A stretch of 7,453 nucleotides of DNA from Rhodospirillales bacterium (GTDB lineage Bacteria; Pseudomonadota; Alphaproteobacteria; JAREAF01): the NCBI GenBank assembly GCA_029240475.1, contig JAREAF010000133.1:1-7453 (forward strand), given 5' to 3'. Positions within the stretch are counted from its first letter, which is position 1. Every line of letters starts with the position of its first letter. A model generated the notes under the pieces. The model had not been told where the DNA came from. It worked only from the letters and a program-made list of their open reading frames with translations, and made no database searches. A program made the position numbers and the translations under genes. Shown one piece after another: positions 1-6,392 of the stretch.

Positions 1-1
1 C

Positions 2-1327
2 CGGCGCGCGCGCGATCTCGCGGCGGATTGGGTCGAGGCGCATCAGCGTTGGAGCGCGCTGCCCTGGCGCCCCGACTTGATCGGCGCGCGCCTCTCCGCC
101 TGGTTCGGCCAGCACGACTTCTTCTGGGCGTCCGGGGACGCCGAGTTCCAGAACCGGATCGCCGCATCGGCCGCGGCGCAGGCGCGCCACCTGGCGCGGG
201 CGCTGCCCGGCGGCGTTTCCGGCAGCGGCGCGGTCCGGGCGGTGAAGGGCCTCATCTTCGCCGGGCTGGCGCTGCCGCGCGGCGAAGCCTGGGCTGCGCG
301 CGGGCTCGACCTCCTGAAGCGCGAGCTGCGCCGTCAGATCCTGCCGGACGGCGGCCATGCCGAGCGCAGCCCCTCCGCCCAGCTCGCGGTCTTGCGCGAC
401 CTCATCGACATCCGCGCCGCGCTGGTCGCGGCCGAGCGCGAGGTCCCGACCGACCTGCAGATCGCCATCGACGGCATGGCTCCGGTACTGCGGCTGTTCC
501 AGCATGGCGATGGCGGCCTGGCGCTCTTCAACGACACCGCGCAGGAGGAGGGCTGGCTCGTCGATCTCGCCCTGACCCGCGCCGGCGCGCGCATCAAGCC
601 TCTGATGCAGGCGCCGCAGACCGGTTTCCAGCGTCTGGTGGCGGGGCGCACGCTCGTGCTGGTGGATGCCGGCCGGCCGCCGCGCCCCGGCTTCGATGCG
701 CATGCCCATGCCGGCACGCTCAGCTTCGAGATGAGCGTCGGGCGCGAGCGCATGATCGTCAATTGCGGCGCCCATCCCGGCGATCCGGAATGGCGCACCG
801 CCCAGCGCCTCACCGCGGCGCACTCGACCCTGGTGGTCGAGGACACGAATTCCAGCGAGATCATGCCCGACGGCAGCCTCGGCAACGGGCCGACCGTGGT
901 GCTGTGCCGCCGCCAGGAGGTGGACGGCAATCTTTGGCTGGAGTTGAGCCATGACGGCTATCAGCAGCGCTTTGGAGTGACCCATCAGCGCCGGCTCTAT
1001 CTGGCCGCCACCGGCGAGGAGCTGCGCGGCGAGGACCGCCTGGCCGGCGGCGGCGCCGGGCGGCAATTCGCGATCCGCTTCCACCTCCATCCGCAGGTGC
1101 AGGCCTCGATCGTGCAGAGCGCCGCCTCGGTGCTCTTGAAGCTGCCGGGCGGCGCGGGCTGGCGGCTGCGCTGTTCGGGCGGCGCCATCGCGCTGGAGCC
1201 GAGCATCTATCTGGGCCGCGCCGCCGAGGTCCGCCGCACGCAGCAGATCGTCATCTCCGGTACGGTGGAGAGCGGCGAGACGGTGGTCAAATGGGGCCTG
1301 CGCCGGGAGAGCAAACCGAAGGCTTAG
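2..1327 (+). CDS. Heparinase II/III family protein, 5' end outside the window
   Basis: The reading frame is open from the left edge to TAG at 1325-1327, giving 441 visible residues. The usual length of this alphaproteobacterial family is roughly 550-600, so perhaps 100-150 N-terminal residues are missing. A possible TTG start at 77 is not the true start, because the family-like segment WRPDLIGARLSAWF begins upstream of it. The first part is an alpha-helical region that in relatives forms an alpha/alpha toroid and includes DGGHAERSPSAQL. From about visible residue 230 a beta-rich part follows with HAGTLSFEMSVGRERMIVNC and WRTAQRLTAAHSTLVV, the core of the heparinase II/III-like domain. By homology this is a polysaccharide lyase fold, but the substrate of these chromosomal proteins placed next to purH is not established and may be a cell-envelope glycan. 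The gene lies 153 bases before purH on the same strand; the hairpins between may uncouple their expression. Confidence 0.88.
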   Translation, partial: RRARDLAADWVEAHQRWSALPWRPDLIGARLSAWFGQHDFFWASGDAEFQNRIAASAAAQARHLARALPGGVSGSGAVRAVKGLIFAGLALPRGEAWAARGLDLLKRELRRQILPDGGHAERSPSAQLAVLRDLIDIRAALVAAEREVPTDLQIAIDGMAPVLRLFQHGDGGLALFNDTAQEEGWLVDLALTRAGARIKPLMQAPQTGFQRLVAGRTLVLVDAGRPPRPGFDAHAHAGTLSFEMSVGRERMIVNCGAHPGDPEWRTAQRLTAAHSTLVVEDTNSSEIMPDGSLGNGPTVVLCRRQEVDGNLWLELSHDGYQQRFGVTHQRRLYLAATGEELRGEDRLAGGGAGRQFAIRFHLHPQVQASIVQSAASVLLKLPGGAGWRLRCSGGAIALEPSIYLGRAAEVRRTQQIVISGTVESGETVVKWGLRRESKPKA

Positions 1328-1335
1328 GCGAGTTG

Positions 1336-1384
1336 GTCCTCATCCTTCGAGGCTCGGCTTAGCCTCGCACCTCAGGATGAGGAC
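1336..1384. repeat. Palindromic intergenic element, copy 1
   Basis: This is an imperfect hairpin beginning 8 bases after the heparinase-family stop. The outer arms GTCCTCATCCT (1336-1346) and AGGATGAGGAC (1374-1384) are perfectly complementary over 11 bases. The inner arms CGAGGCT (1348-1354) and AGCCTCG (1361-1367) pair over 7 bases around a 6-base loop, with an asymmetric internal loop between the two stems. Read on the minus strand it has the form CCTCATCCTGAGG ... CTCGAAGGATGAGG, the same as copy 2 at 1404-1460. Elements with these ends are dispersed in many alphaproteobacterial genomes. There is no T-run, so it is not a typical intrinsic terminator, though it may stabilise the upstream mRNA end. 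Confidence 0.8.
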
Positions 1385-1403
1385 GTGAGATGACATGACT
1401 ATG

Positions 1404-1460
1404 AATGCCTCCTCATCCTGAGGCGCCCCGCGAACGGGGCCTCGAAGGAGAGGAGGCATT
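1404..1460. repeat. Palindromic intergenic element, copy 2, opposite orientation
   Basis: The outer arms AATGCCTCCT (1404-1413) and AGGAGGCATT (1451-1460) pair perfectly over 10 bases. The stem continues through TCCTGAGG (1416-1423) and CCTCGAAGGA (1440-1449), with an inner GC hairpin GCCCCG / CGGGGC around a CGAA loop. Compared with copy 1 read on the other strand, the conserved ends are the same apart from one missing T (GGAGAGG for GGATGAGG). The inner stem is different in sequence but still palindromic. Its 3' arm carries AGGAGG, which lies in the range of a ribosome binding site for purH. Confidence 0.8.
1451..1456 (+). promoter_or_regulatory. Shine-Dalgarno-like AGGAGG inside the palindromic element
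   Basis: AGGAGG is the only strong ribosome binding sequence before purH. It ends 9 bases before an in-frame TTG (1466) and 24 bases before the first ATG (1481), so its position favours the TTG start, while codon preference and the usual length of the family allow the ATG. It lies in the 3' arm of the outer stem and would be paired if the hairpin forms. Whether it is used is an inference. Confidence 0.4.
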
Positions 1461-1480
1461 CTCTCTTGCGGACACAAACC

Positions 1481-3070
1481 ATGGCGAACTCCACCGATCC
1501 CGACCTCCTCCCCATCCGCCGCGCGCTGCTGTCGGTCTCCGACAAGACGGGCCTTGTCGAGCTAGGCCGGGCGCTGGCCGAGACGGGCGCGGAGATCCTC
1601 TCGACGGGCGGCTCGGCGCGCGCGCTGCAGCAAGCCGGCATCACCGTACGCGAGGTCGCCGACTACACCGGCTTTCCCGAAATGCTCGACGGGCGCGTGA
1701 AGACGCTGCATCCGCGCATCCATGGCGGCCTCCTCGCGCGGCGGGACGATGCGGCGCATCGCGCGGCGATGGAGGCGCACGACCTGCCGCCCATCGACCT
1801 CGTGGCGGTCAATCTCTATCCCTTCGAGGCGGCCATCGCCGCGGGCGCCGACCGCGCGACCGCCATCGAGAACATCGATATCGGCGGCCCGGCGCTGATC
1901 CGCTCGGCGGCGAAGAACCACGCGCATGTCGCCGTGCTGACCGATCCCGCGCAATATCCCGAACTCGTGCAGGCGCTCGAGGCCGAGGGCGGCACGCGTC
2001 TTCCCCTGCGCCGGCGCTTGGCGGCGGCGGCCTATGCGCGCACCGCCTGCTACGATGCCGCGATCGCCGCCTGGGCCGCGCGCGAGGAAGGCGAGCTGTT
2101 TCCGCAGCGCCTCACGCTCGCCGGCCAACTCGCGCAGCAGCTGCGCTATGGCGAGAACCCGCATCAGCGCGCCGCCTTCTATGTGACGGGCGAGCGCCGC
2201 AGCGGTCTTGCCGCCGCGACCCAGCTCCAGGGCAAGGAGCTGAGCTACAACAACCTCAACGACACCGATGCCGCCTTGGAGCTCGCGGCCGAGTTCGAGG
2301 AGCCGGCGGTGGTGATCGTCAAGCACGCCAATCCCTGCGGCGTGGCGGTGGGCGAGGACACGCTCGAAGCCTGGAAGCGCGCGCTCGCCTGCGATCCGGT
2401 TTCGGCCTATGGCGGCATCGTCGCGCTGAACCGGCCCTTGGATGCGCTGACCGCGATGGCGCTCTCGGAGCTGTTCCTGGAGGTGGTGATCGCGCCGGGG
2501 GCCGACGAGGCGGCGCGGGTGGCGCTGGCGGCGAAGAAGAATCTCCGCCTGCTCGTGACCGACGGGATGCCCGATCCGAAGGCTCCGGAACTTGTGATCC
2601 GCTCCCTGACGGGCGGGCTCCTGGTGCAAGAGCGCGATGCCGGACGGGCCACGGACGCCGATCTCAAGGTCGCGACCAAGCGCGCGCCGAGCGCCGCCGA
2701 GCGCCGGGACCTGCTCTTCGCCTTCCGCGTCGCCAAGCATGTGAAATCGAACGCCATCGTCTATGCCAAGGGCGGCGCGACGGTCGGGATCGGCGCGGGC
2801 CAGATGAGCCGCATCGATTCCGCGCGCATCGCCGTGCTGAAGTCGGAGGACGCCGCCAAGGCCGCGAGCGAGATCCGCCGCACCGAAGGCGCGGTCGTCG
2901 CCTCGGACGCCTTCTTCCCGTTCGCCGACGGGCTCATCGCCGCCGCCGATGCGGGCGTCACCGCCGTGATCCAGCCGGGCGGCTCGCTACGGGATGAGGA
3001 GGTGATCCAAGCCGCCGACGAGCGGGGGCTGGCGATGGTCTTCACCGGGATGCGGCATTTCCGGCATTAG
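1481..3070 (+). CDS. purH: Bifunctional AICAR transformylase / IMP cyclohydrolase PurH
   Basis: PurH catalyses the last two steps of de novo purine synthesis in the cytoplasm: formyl transfer from 10-formyl-tetrahydrofolate to AICAR, then ring closure of FAICAR to IMP. From the ATG the protein has 529 residues, the usual length. The N-terminal MGS-like cyclohydrolase domain (about residues 12-130) has RRALLSVSDKTG, STGGSA and EMLDGRVKTLHPRIHGG. The transformylase part has LRYGENPHQRAAFY, QGKELSYNNLNDTDAA and VKHANPCG, in which K281-H282 match the catalytic Lys-His pair of the family. Later come YGGIVALNRP, AKHVKSNAIVYAKGGATVGIGAGQ (shown here in two parts: AKHVKSNAIVYAKG and GATVGIGAGQ) and the canonical C-terminus GMRHFRH. 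An in-frame TTG at 1466 would add five residues and has a better placed AGGAGG. No lesion is visible. The gene is convergent with the permease gene on the other strand. Confidence 0.98.
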   Translation: MANSTDPDLLPIRRALLSVSDKTGLVELGRALAETGAEILSTGGSARALQQAGITVREVADYTGFPEMLDGRVKTLHPRIHGGLLARRDDAAHRAAMEAHDLPPIDLVAVNLYPFEAAIAAGADRATAIENIDIGGPALIRSAAKNHAHVAVLTDPAQYPELVQALEAEGGTRLPLRRRLAAAAYARTACYDAAIAAWAAREEGELFPQRLTLAGQLAQQLRYGENPHQRAAFYVTGERRSGLAAATQLQGKELSYNNLNDTDAALELAAEFEEPAVVIVKHANPCGVAVGEDTLEAWKRALACDPVSAYGGIVALNRPLDALTAMALSELFLEVVIAPGADEAARVALAAKKNLRLLVTDGMPDPKAPELVIRSLTGGLLVQERDAGRATDADLKVATKRAPSAAERRDLLFAFRVAKHVKSNAIVYAKGGATVGIGAGQMSRIDSARIAVLKSEDAAKAASEIRRTEGAVVASDAFFPFADGLIAAADAGVTAVIQPGGSLRDEEVIQAADERGLAMVFTGMRHFRH

Positions 3071-3077
3071 AAAAGCG

Positions 3078-3107
3078 GGGTGGCGGCCGGCTCGACGACC
3101 GCCACCC
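3078..3107. terminator. Hairpin between convergent genes, possible bidirectional terminator
   Basis: GGGTGGCGG (3078-3086) and CCGCCACCC (3099-3107) form a perfect 9-base GC-rich stem with a 12-base loop. It starts 7 bases after the purH stop and ends 8 bases before the stop of the NCS1 gene. On the minus strand the stem is followed by CGCTTTTC, a short T-run; on the plus strand it is followed only by TTGGCTCTT. It therefore looks a little better as terminator of the permease operon but may serve both transcripts. Confidence 0.65.
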
Positions 3108-3115
3108 TTGGCTCT

Positions 3116-4534
3116 TCAGCGATAATCGCCCTTGCCGGCGGGCTTCACCAAGGCCAGCGTCACGATCAGATAGACGAGGCCGCCGACCAGAGCGGTCGGC
3201 AATGAGGCCGTCAGATACTCATAGGGCGAGTGGCTGACATAGCTGACCGGGTTCAAGAGGTAGAGATAGGTCACGAATCCGGCCGCCATGGCGAGGATCG
3301 CCGCGGGGTTGAAGCCCGCCCAGTAGTGATAGGGCGCGCCCTCGCCGCTCACGAACACACCGCGGATGTTGATCCGCTGCCGGCGCAGGATCAGGAAGTC
3401 GACGATCTGGATCGCGCAGATAGGAGCGAAGAAGACGCCGATGAAGGCGAGGAAGGTTCCGAAGTTGGCGAAGAACAGCTCGGGCACGATGATCCCCACC
3501 ACGGCCACCGGGATGAGGGCCAGGAGCAGCACCGTCGGCCATCTCGTCCCGGCAAGGAACGGCACCTGCCGCAGCCCGATGCCGGTCGCGTAGACGCCGG
3601 CGATCGCGGTGCCGAGATTGGCGGCGATCACGAACAGGAGCGCGATCACGCCGTAGGTGGTCCCGCCGAGCTGCACCAGCCAGGCGGAGGGATCGGAGAT
3701 CTGCAGCGCCAGGATCGCGGCGAGCCCGACAACACTGAGGATCGGCACCGGCAGGCCCATGCCCAGCATGGAAGGCAGGGTGGCCGTATGCGCGTCGGGC
3801 GCTTCCCGCACCATGGCGCCGATATAGGGCCACCAGCTCAACAGGCTCACGATCCCGATCTCGATGCCGGTCACGTAGTCCCACTGCAGGCTGCCCGACG
3901 CGTAGGCCGGTGCTGCGGCCGCGATCGCCTCCGACTGGTTCGTCAGCAGCAGCGCCAGCATCCAGGCTCCAATGCCGACGATGAAGAAGAAGAGGATCAT
4001 CGAGACGCGCTCAAGCCCCGTCGCGCCGCGGAGCAGCACCAGGAAGACGATGAGGCAGGCCAGCGCCGAGCTGATCTTGACGACGAGCGGAGAGGCCTCG
4101 GGCGTGATCATACCCATCGTGGCGAGGAGCTGCGCCACCGATTTTCCGAAGAAGATCAGCAAGAGCGAGTTCCAGCCGATGATGGAGGCGTATTGCAGGA
4201 AGACGGTAATGATCCAGCCGCGGTCGCCGAACTGCGGCTTGGCCGATGCGATCGAGTCCATGCCGTAACGGGTTGCCGGCGGCACCACGGCCAGCGTGAC
4301 CAGCAGCATGCCGATCATGCTGCCGGCGGTCATTGCCGCGAACCCCATCTTGAGGTTCAGGTAATAGCCCACATACTCGCCGATGATGTAGCACCAGGTC
4401 GCCGCGGCCGCGACGAGGAGCACGACGAAGAGCTGCCGCTGCGTCCAATGGCGGTCGGCCATGGTCAGCGGCCAGCCCGATTGCTCGATGCCCGCTTCGG
4501 TCGCGACCGGGACGTTTGCGTCGATGGCGCTCAT
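3116..4534 (-). CDS. NCS1-family permease (purine-cytosine permease-like)
   Basis: The product is a 472-residue integral inner-membrane transporter. It has about twelve hydrophobic segments, for example residues 35-58, 64-85, 108-130, 153-168, 177-197, 226-240, 259-278, 293-315, 334-351, 357-380, 409-428 and 444-463. Features typical of nucleobase:cation symporter-1 proteins are the polar N-terminus ending in WTQRQ before helix 1, LLSWWPYIGAMVREA in the middle, and PYHYWAGFNPAAILAMAAGF near the end. Members carry cytosine, purines, uracil, allantoin, hydantoins or thiamine-like compounds with H+ or Na+; the substrate here cannot be read from sequence. The start at 4534 is chosen over an upstream in-frame start at 4594 because it gives an ATGA overlap with the stop of the small gene before it and has GGGGGTGG upstream. 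It is the last gene of the minus-strand cassette. Confidence 0.92.
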   Translation of the reverse strand: MSAIDANVPVATEAGIEQSGWPLTMADRHWTQRQLFVVLLVAAAATWCYIIGEYVGYYLNLKMGFAAMTAGSMIGMLLVTLAVVPPATRYGMDSIASAKPQFGDRGWIITVFLQYASIIGWNSLLLIFFGKSVAQLLATMGMITPEASPLVVKISSALACLIVFLVLLRGATGLERVSMILFFFIVGIGAWMLALLLTNQSEAIAAAAPAYASGSLQWDYVTGIEIGIVSLLSWWPYIGAMVREAPDAHTATLPSMLGMGLPVPILSVVGLAAILALQISDPSAWLVQLGGTTYGVIALLFVIAANLGTAIAGVYATGIGLRQVPFLAGTRWPTVLLLALIPVAVVGIIVPELFFANFGTFLAFIGVFFAPICAIQIVDFLILRRQRINIRGVFVSGEGAPYHYWAGFNPAAILAMAAGFVTYLYLLNPVSYVSHSPYEYLTASLPTALVGGLVYLIVTLALVKPAGKGDYR

Positions 4535-4692
4535 GACATCCACCCCCAGATCAAGAGCAGAGCGGGCCCGACGATGCCGAGCACGATCAGCCACATCCAG
4601 TCCACACCGGTGAATCCGGCCCCCTGGTTAGATGCCGATTCGAGCGCAGCGATCCTGCGCTCGAGATCGGGATGCAGGCTTTGCGAAGACAT
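4531..4692 (-). CDS. Small single-pass membrane protein coupled to the NCS1 permease
   Basis: This is a 53-residue ORF that a minimum-length cutoff would miss. It begins MSSQSLHPDLERRIAALESA, a short charged segment likely to be an amphipathic helix, followed by a glycine-containing linker. One hydrophobic segment then runs from about residue 32 to 52 (DWMWLIVLGIVGPALLLIWG) and the protein ends right after it. Support for translation is strong: GGAGGAGGAGG lies 2 bases before the ATG, the 18-base gap after the aldehyde dehydrogenase stop is almost entirely this site, and the TGA overlaps the permease ATG as ATGA. Small partner subunits are known for other secondary transporters, such as MetS for the NSS carrier MetP. 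I do not recognise a named family here; a role in permease assembly, stability or gating is an inference from context. Confidence 0.78.
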   Translation of the reverse strand: MSSQSLHPDLERRIAALESASNQGAGFTGVDWMWLIVLGIVGPALLLIWGWMS

Positions 4693-4694
4693 GT

Positions 4695-4705
4695 CCTCCT
4701 CCTCC
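4695..4705 (-). promoter_or_regulatory. Strong ribosome binding site of the small membrane protein gene
   Basis: Read on the minus strand the sequence is GGAGGAGGAGG, three overlapping matches to the anti-Shine-Dalgarno core, ending 2 bases before the ATG at 4692. The first GGAGG is 8 bases from the start codon. It fills most of the gap after the aldehyde dehydrogenase stop and indicates that the small ORF is really translated. Confidence 0.75.
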
Positions 4706-4710
4706 GCTCG

Positions 4711-6231
4711 TCAGCTCTTGCGTCCGGCCTTCGGGAAGGCCTCCCTGTCCGAATAGGGGAACCACCAGAAATCGTGCGGTGCGGAGGCGGGGTCGATCAT
4801 GGCCAGCTTGGTGTGCCGGAATGTGTCGAGCCCCTCCGACCCGAGCTGGCGGCCCATCCCCGACTGCTTGCGTCCGCCGAACGGCCCGGCGTCGTTGTCG
4901 AGCAGCGGCGCGTTGACCCACACCATCCCCGCCTCGATCTCGTTGACAGCGCGCATGCTCTCCTCGAGATCGCGCGTGTAGACGGTCGAGCCCAGGCCGT
5001 AGCGCGAGCGGTTGGCCAGCTCGATCGCCTCGTCGAAGCTCTTGACGCGGCACACCGGCAGGACCGGACCGAAGGTCTCGTCGTTCATGATCTCCATGTC
5101 CGGCGTGACATTGGAGAGCACGGTGGCGTCCACGAACCAGCCCTTGTTGAAGGCGGCGGGCCGGCTGCCGCCGATCTCCACCTTCGCGCCTTGCTCGACG
5201 GCGCGCCGCAGCATCCCTTCATATTTCTCGCGCTGCCGCTGCGAGACGAGGGGGCCCATATCGACCTTGTCCAGGCCGTTGCCGATCCGCACCTTGCGCG
5301 TTTCTTGCGTCACGCGGGCGACGAACTCGTCGTGGATCTTCTCATGCACATAGAAGCGCTCGGCCGCGGCGCAGACCTGGCCGCAATTCAGATAGGCTCC
5401 GAACACCGCGCCGCGCGCCGCAATGTCCAGCGGGGCGGACGGCGTGACGATGAAGGGGTCGTTGCCCGAGCTTTCGACGAGGCAGCGCTTGTACTGGCTG
5501 GCGCAGGCTTGCGCCACGATGCGCCCCGTTTCGATCCCGCCCGTGAAGGCCACCATGTGGGTGTCCGGATGCGCGACGAGCTGCTGCGCGACGCGGGCGC
5601 CGCCCGGCATGCATTGCACCAGCCCTTCCGGCAGGTGCTTGAAGGCTTCGAGGAACTGCAGCGTGGTGAGCGTGGTTAGCTCGGACGGCTTGACGATCAC
5701 CGCATTGCCGCAGGCCAGGGCCGCCGCCGCCTGCCAGCAGAGCAGGCAGAGCGGGTAATTGAACGGCATGATGATGACGCAGGTGCCGAGCGGGTCCTTG
5801 ACCGTGAAATGGAACTGCCCGTCGACCGCGGGGCCGATCACCTTGCCCGCATCGTGCCGCGCGATCTCGGCATAATAGTCGATCGCCGTGATCGACCAGG
5901 CGCACTCGTCGAAGGATTCCTTGTAGGGCTTGCCCATCTCGCGCGTCAGCATCTCGGCGATGAGCGGCTGCAGGCGCTTGAGCTCGTGCGCGACCTCGTG
6001 CAGCAGCTCGGCGCGGCGCAGGGCATTGACCTTCCGCCATTTCCGCTGGGCCTCGTTGGCGATCCGCACCGCTTCCTCGACCTCGGTCTCGGTCGCGTCG
6101 GGGATCTGCCCGACCCGGTCTTCGGTCGCCGGGTCGATCACGTCGAAGCCGCTGCCTGCATCGCTCCTGCGGAACTGCGAGCCGAGCATCAGCTTTCCGC
6201 TCAGTGCCGAAAACGCGTCCAACGCGCCCAT
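4711..6231 (-). CDS. NAD(P)-dependent aldehyde dehydrogenase
   Basis: This is a 506-residue cytosolic enzyme of the aldehyde dehydrogenase superfamily that oxidises an aldehyde to the carboxylic acid. Visible landmarks, numbered from the ATG at 6231: the oxyanion Asn158 in MPFNYPL; Lys181 and Glu184 in VIVKPSE, the Glu favouring NAD+ over NADP+; FTGGIETG (229-236) in the nucleotide-binding turn; the general base Glu253 in VESSGNDPF; the nucleophile Cys287 in LNCGQVCAAAERF; Glu385 and Phe387 in NDETFGPV; and the C-terminal PFGGRKQSGMGRQLG. All catalytic residues are present. The Glu motif reads ESSGNDP rather than the common ELGGK-type form, and the protein ends in a FWWFPY-containing tail. 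The start at 6231 is preferred over an ATG six bases upstream because GAGGAG abuts that one directly. The substrate is unknown; the co-transcribed permease suggests a product of an imported amine or heterocycle. Confidence 0.94.
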   Translation of the reverse strand: MGALDAFSALSGKLMLGSQFRRSDAGSGFDVIDPATEDRVGQIPDATETEVEEAVRIANEAQRKWRKVNALRRAELLHEVAHELKRLQPLIAEMLTREMGKPYKESFDECAWSITAIDYYAEIARHDAGKVIGPAVDGQFHFTVKDPLGTCVIIMPFNYPLCLLCWQAAAALACGNAVIVKPSELTTLTTLQFLEAFKHLPEGLVQCMPGGARVAQQLVAHPDTHMVAFTGGIETGRIVAQACASQYKRCLVESSGNDPFIVTPSAPLDIAARGAVFGAYLNCGQVCAAAERFYVHEKIHDEFVARVTQETRKVRIGNGLDKVDMGPLVSQRQREKYEGMLRRAVEQGAKVEIGGSRPAAFNKGWFVDATVLSNVTPDMEIMNDETFGPVLPVCRVKSFDEAIELANRSRYGLGSTVYTRDLEESMRAVNEIEAGMVWVNAPLLDNDAGPFGGRKQSGMGRQLGSEGLDTFRHTKLAMIDPASAPHDFWWFPYSDREAFPKAGRKS

Positions 6232-6237
6232 GATCAT

Positions 6238-6243
6238 CTCCTC
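6238..6243 (-). promoter_or_regulatory. Ribosome binding site deciding the aldehyde dehydrogenase start
   Basis: On the minus strand the sequence reads GAGGAG ATG ATC ATG. The first ATG (6237) has no spacing from the Shine-Dalgarno, whereas the second (6231) has six bases, a normal distance. The second is therefore the more likely initiation codon. Confidence 0.6.
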
Positions 6244-6312
6244 TGATTCATCCTATGTCCGACCCCCTGAACCCCTGAGCGCCGCCACGCCGGGGTGCGC
6301 CGTGATGCTCCT

Positions 6313-6350
6313 GCCGGCTGAATTCTCCGGCTCCCTTACGCCTTTCAAAG
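6313..6350 (-). promoter_or_regulatory. Possible promoter/operator region before the aldehyde dehydrogenase gene
   Basis: The 155 bases between the regulator stop and the dehydrogenase start contain no gene. On the minus strand there is a -35-like TTGAAA (6343-6348) but only a poor -10 at the right distance. Nearby are the short palindrome CTTTCAAAG (6342-6350) and the inverted arms GCCGG / CCGGC (6313-6317, 6327-6331) around a GAATTC. The TTTCA pentamer also occurs in the cluster upstream of the regulator. A separate promoter here is plausible but weakly supported, and read-through from the regulator gene is equally possible. Confidence 0.25.
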
Positions 6351-6392
6351 TCGCGATCCGAGACATATCGGGCCGCGGCATCTTTGCTCCGC

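Noticed and set aside
28..954. 308-codon open frame overlapping the heparinase-family gene
   Set aside because: Arg/Pro/Ala-rich shadow; the frame starting at 2 carries the family motifs and remains open throughout.
1336..1460. CRISPR array or riboswitch in the spacer before purH
   Set aside because: There are only two copies, in opposite orientation and each self-palindromic, without direct repeats and spacers. I see no purine-riboswitch core, so the dispersed palindromic element explains it better.
1562..2740. 392-codon open frame antisense to purH
   Set aside because: No recognisable motif; its composition fits the reverse complement of a GC-rich gene.
1405..2997. 530-codon open frame on the plus strand overlapping purH
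   Set aside because: It is an Arg/Ala/Gly-rich shadow frame of purH, typical of GC-rich coding DNA; purH has unmistakable family motifs in the other frame.
4535..4594. 20-residue N-terminal extension of the permease from an upstream in-frame start at 4594
   Set aside because: The extension is an Arg-rich out-of-frame reading of the small membrane protein gene; the ATG at 4534 overlaps that gene's stop as ATGA and gives a normal NCS1 N-terminus.
3230..4756. 508-codon open frame on the plus strand opposite the NCS1 permease
   Set aside because: Its product would be very rich in Asp, Glu, Arg, His and Gln, as expected from the antisense of a hydrophobic membrane protein gene; it has no domain signature.
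4672..5679. 335-codon open frame antisense to the aldehyde dehydrogenase
   Set aside because: Shadow of a well-supported gene; no motif and no independent ribosome binding site of note.
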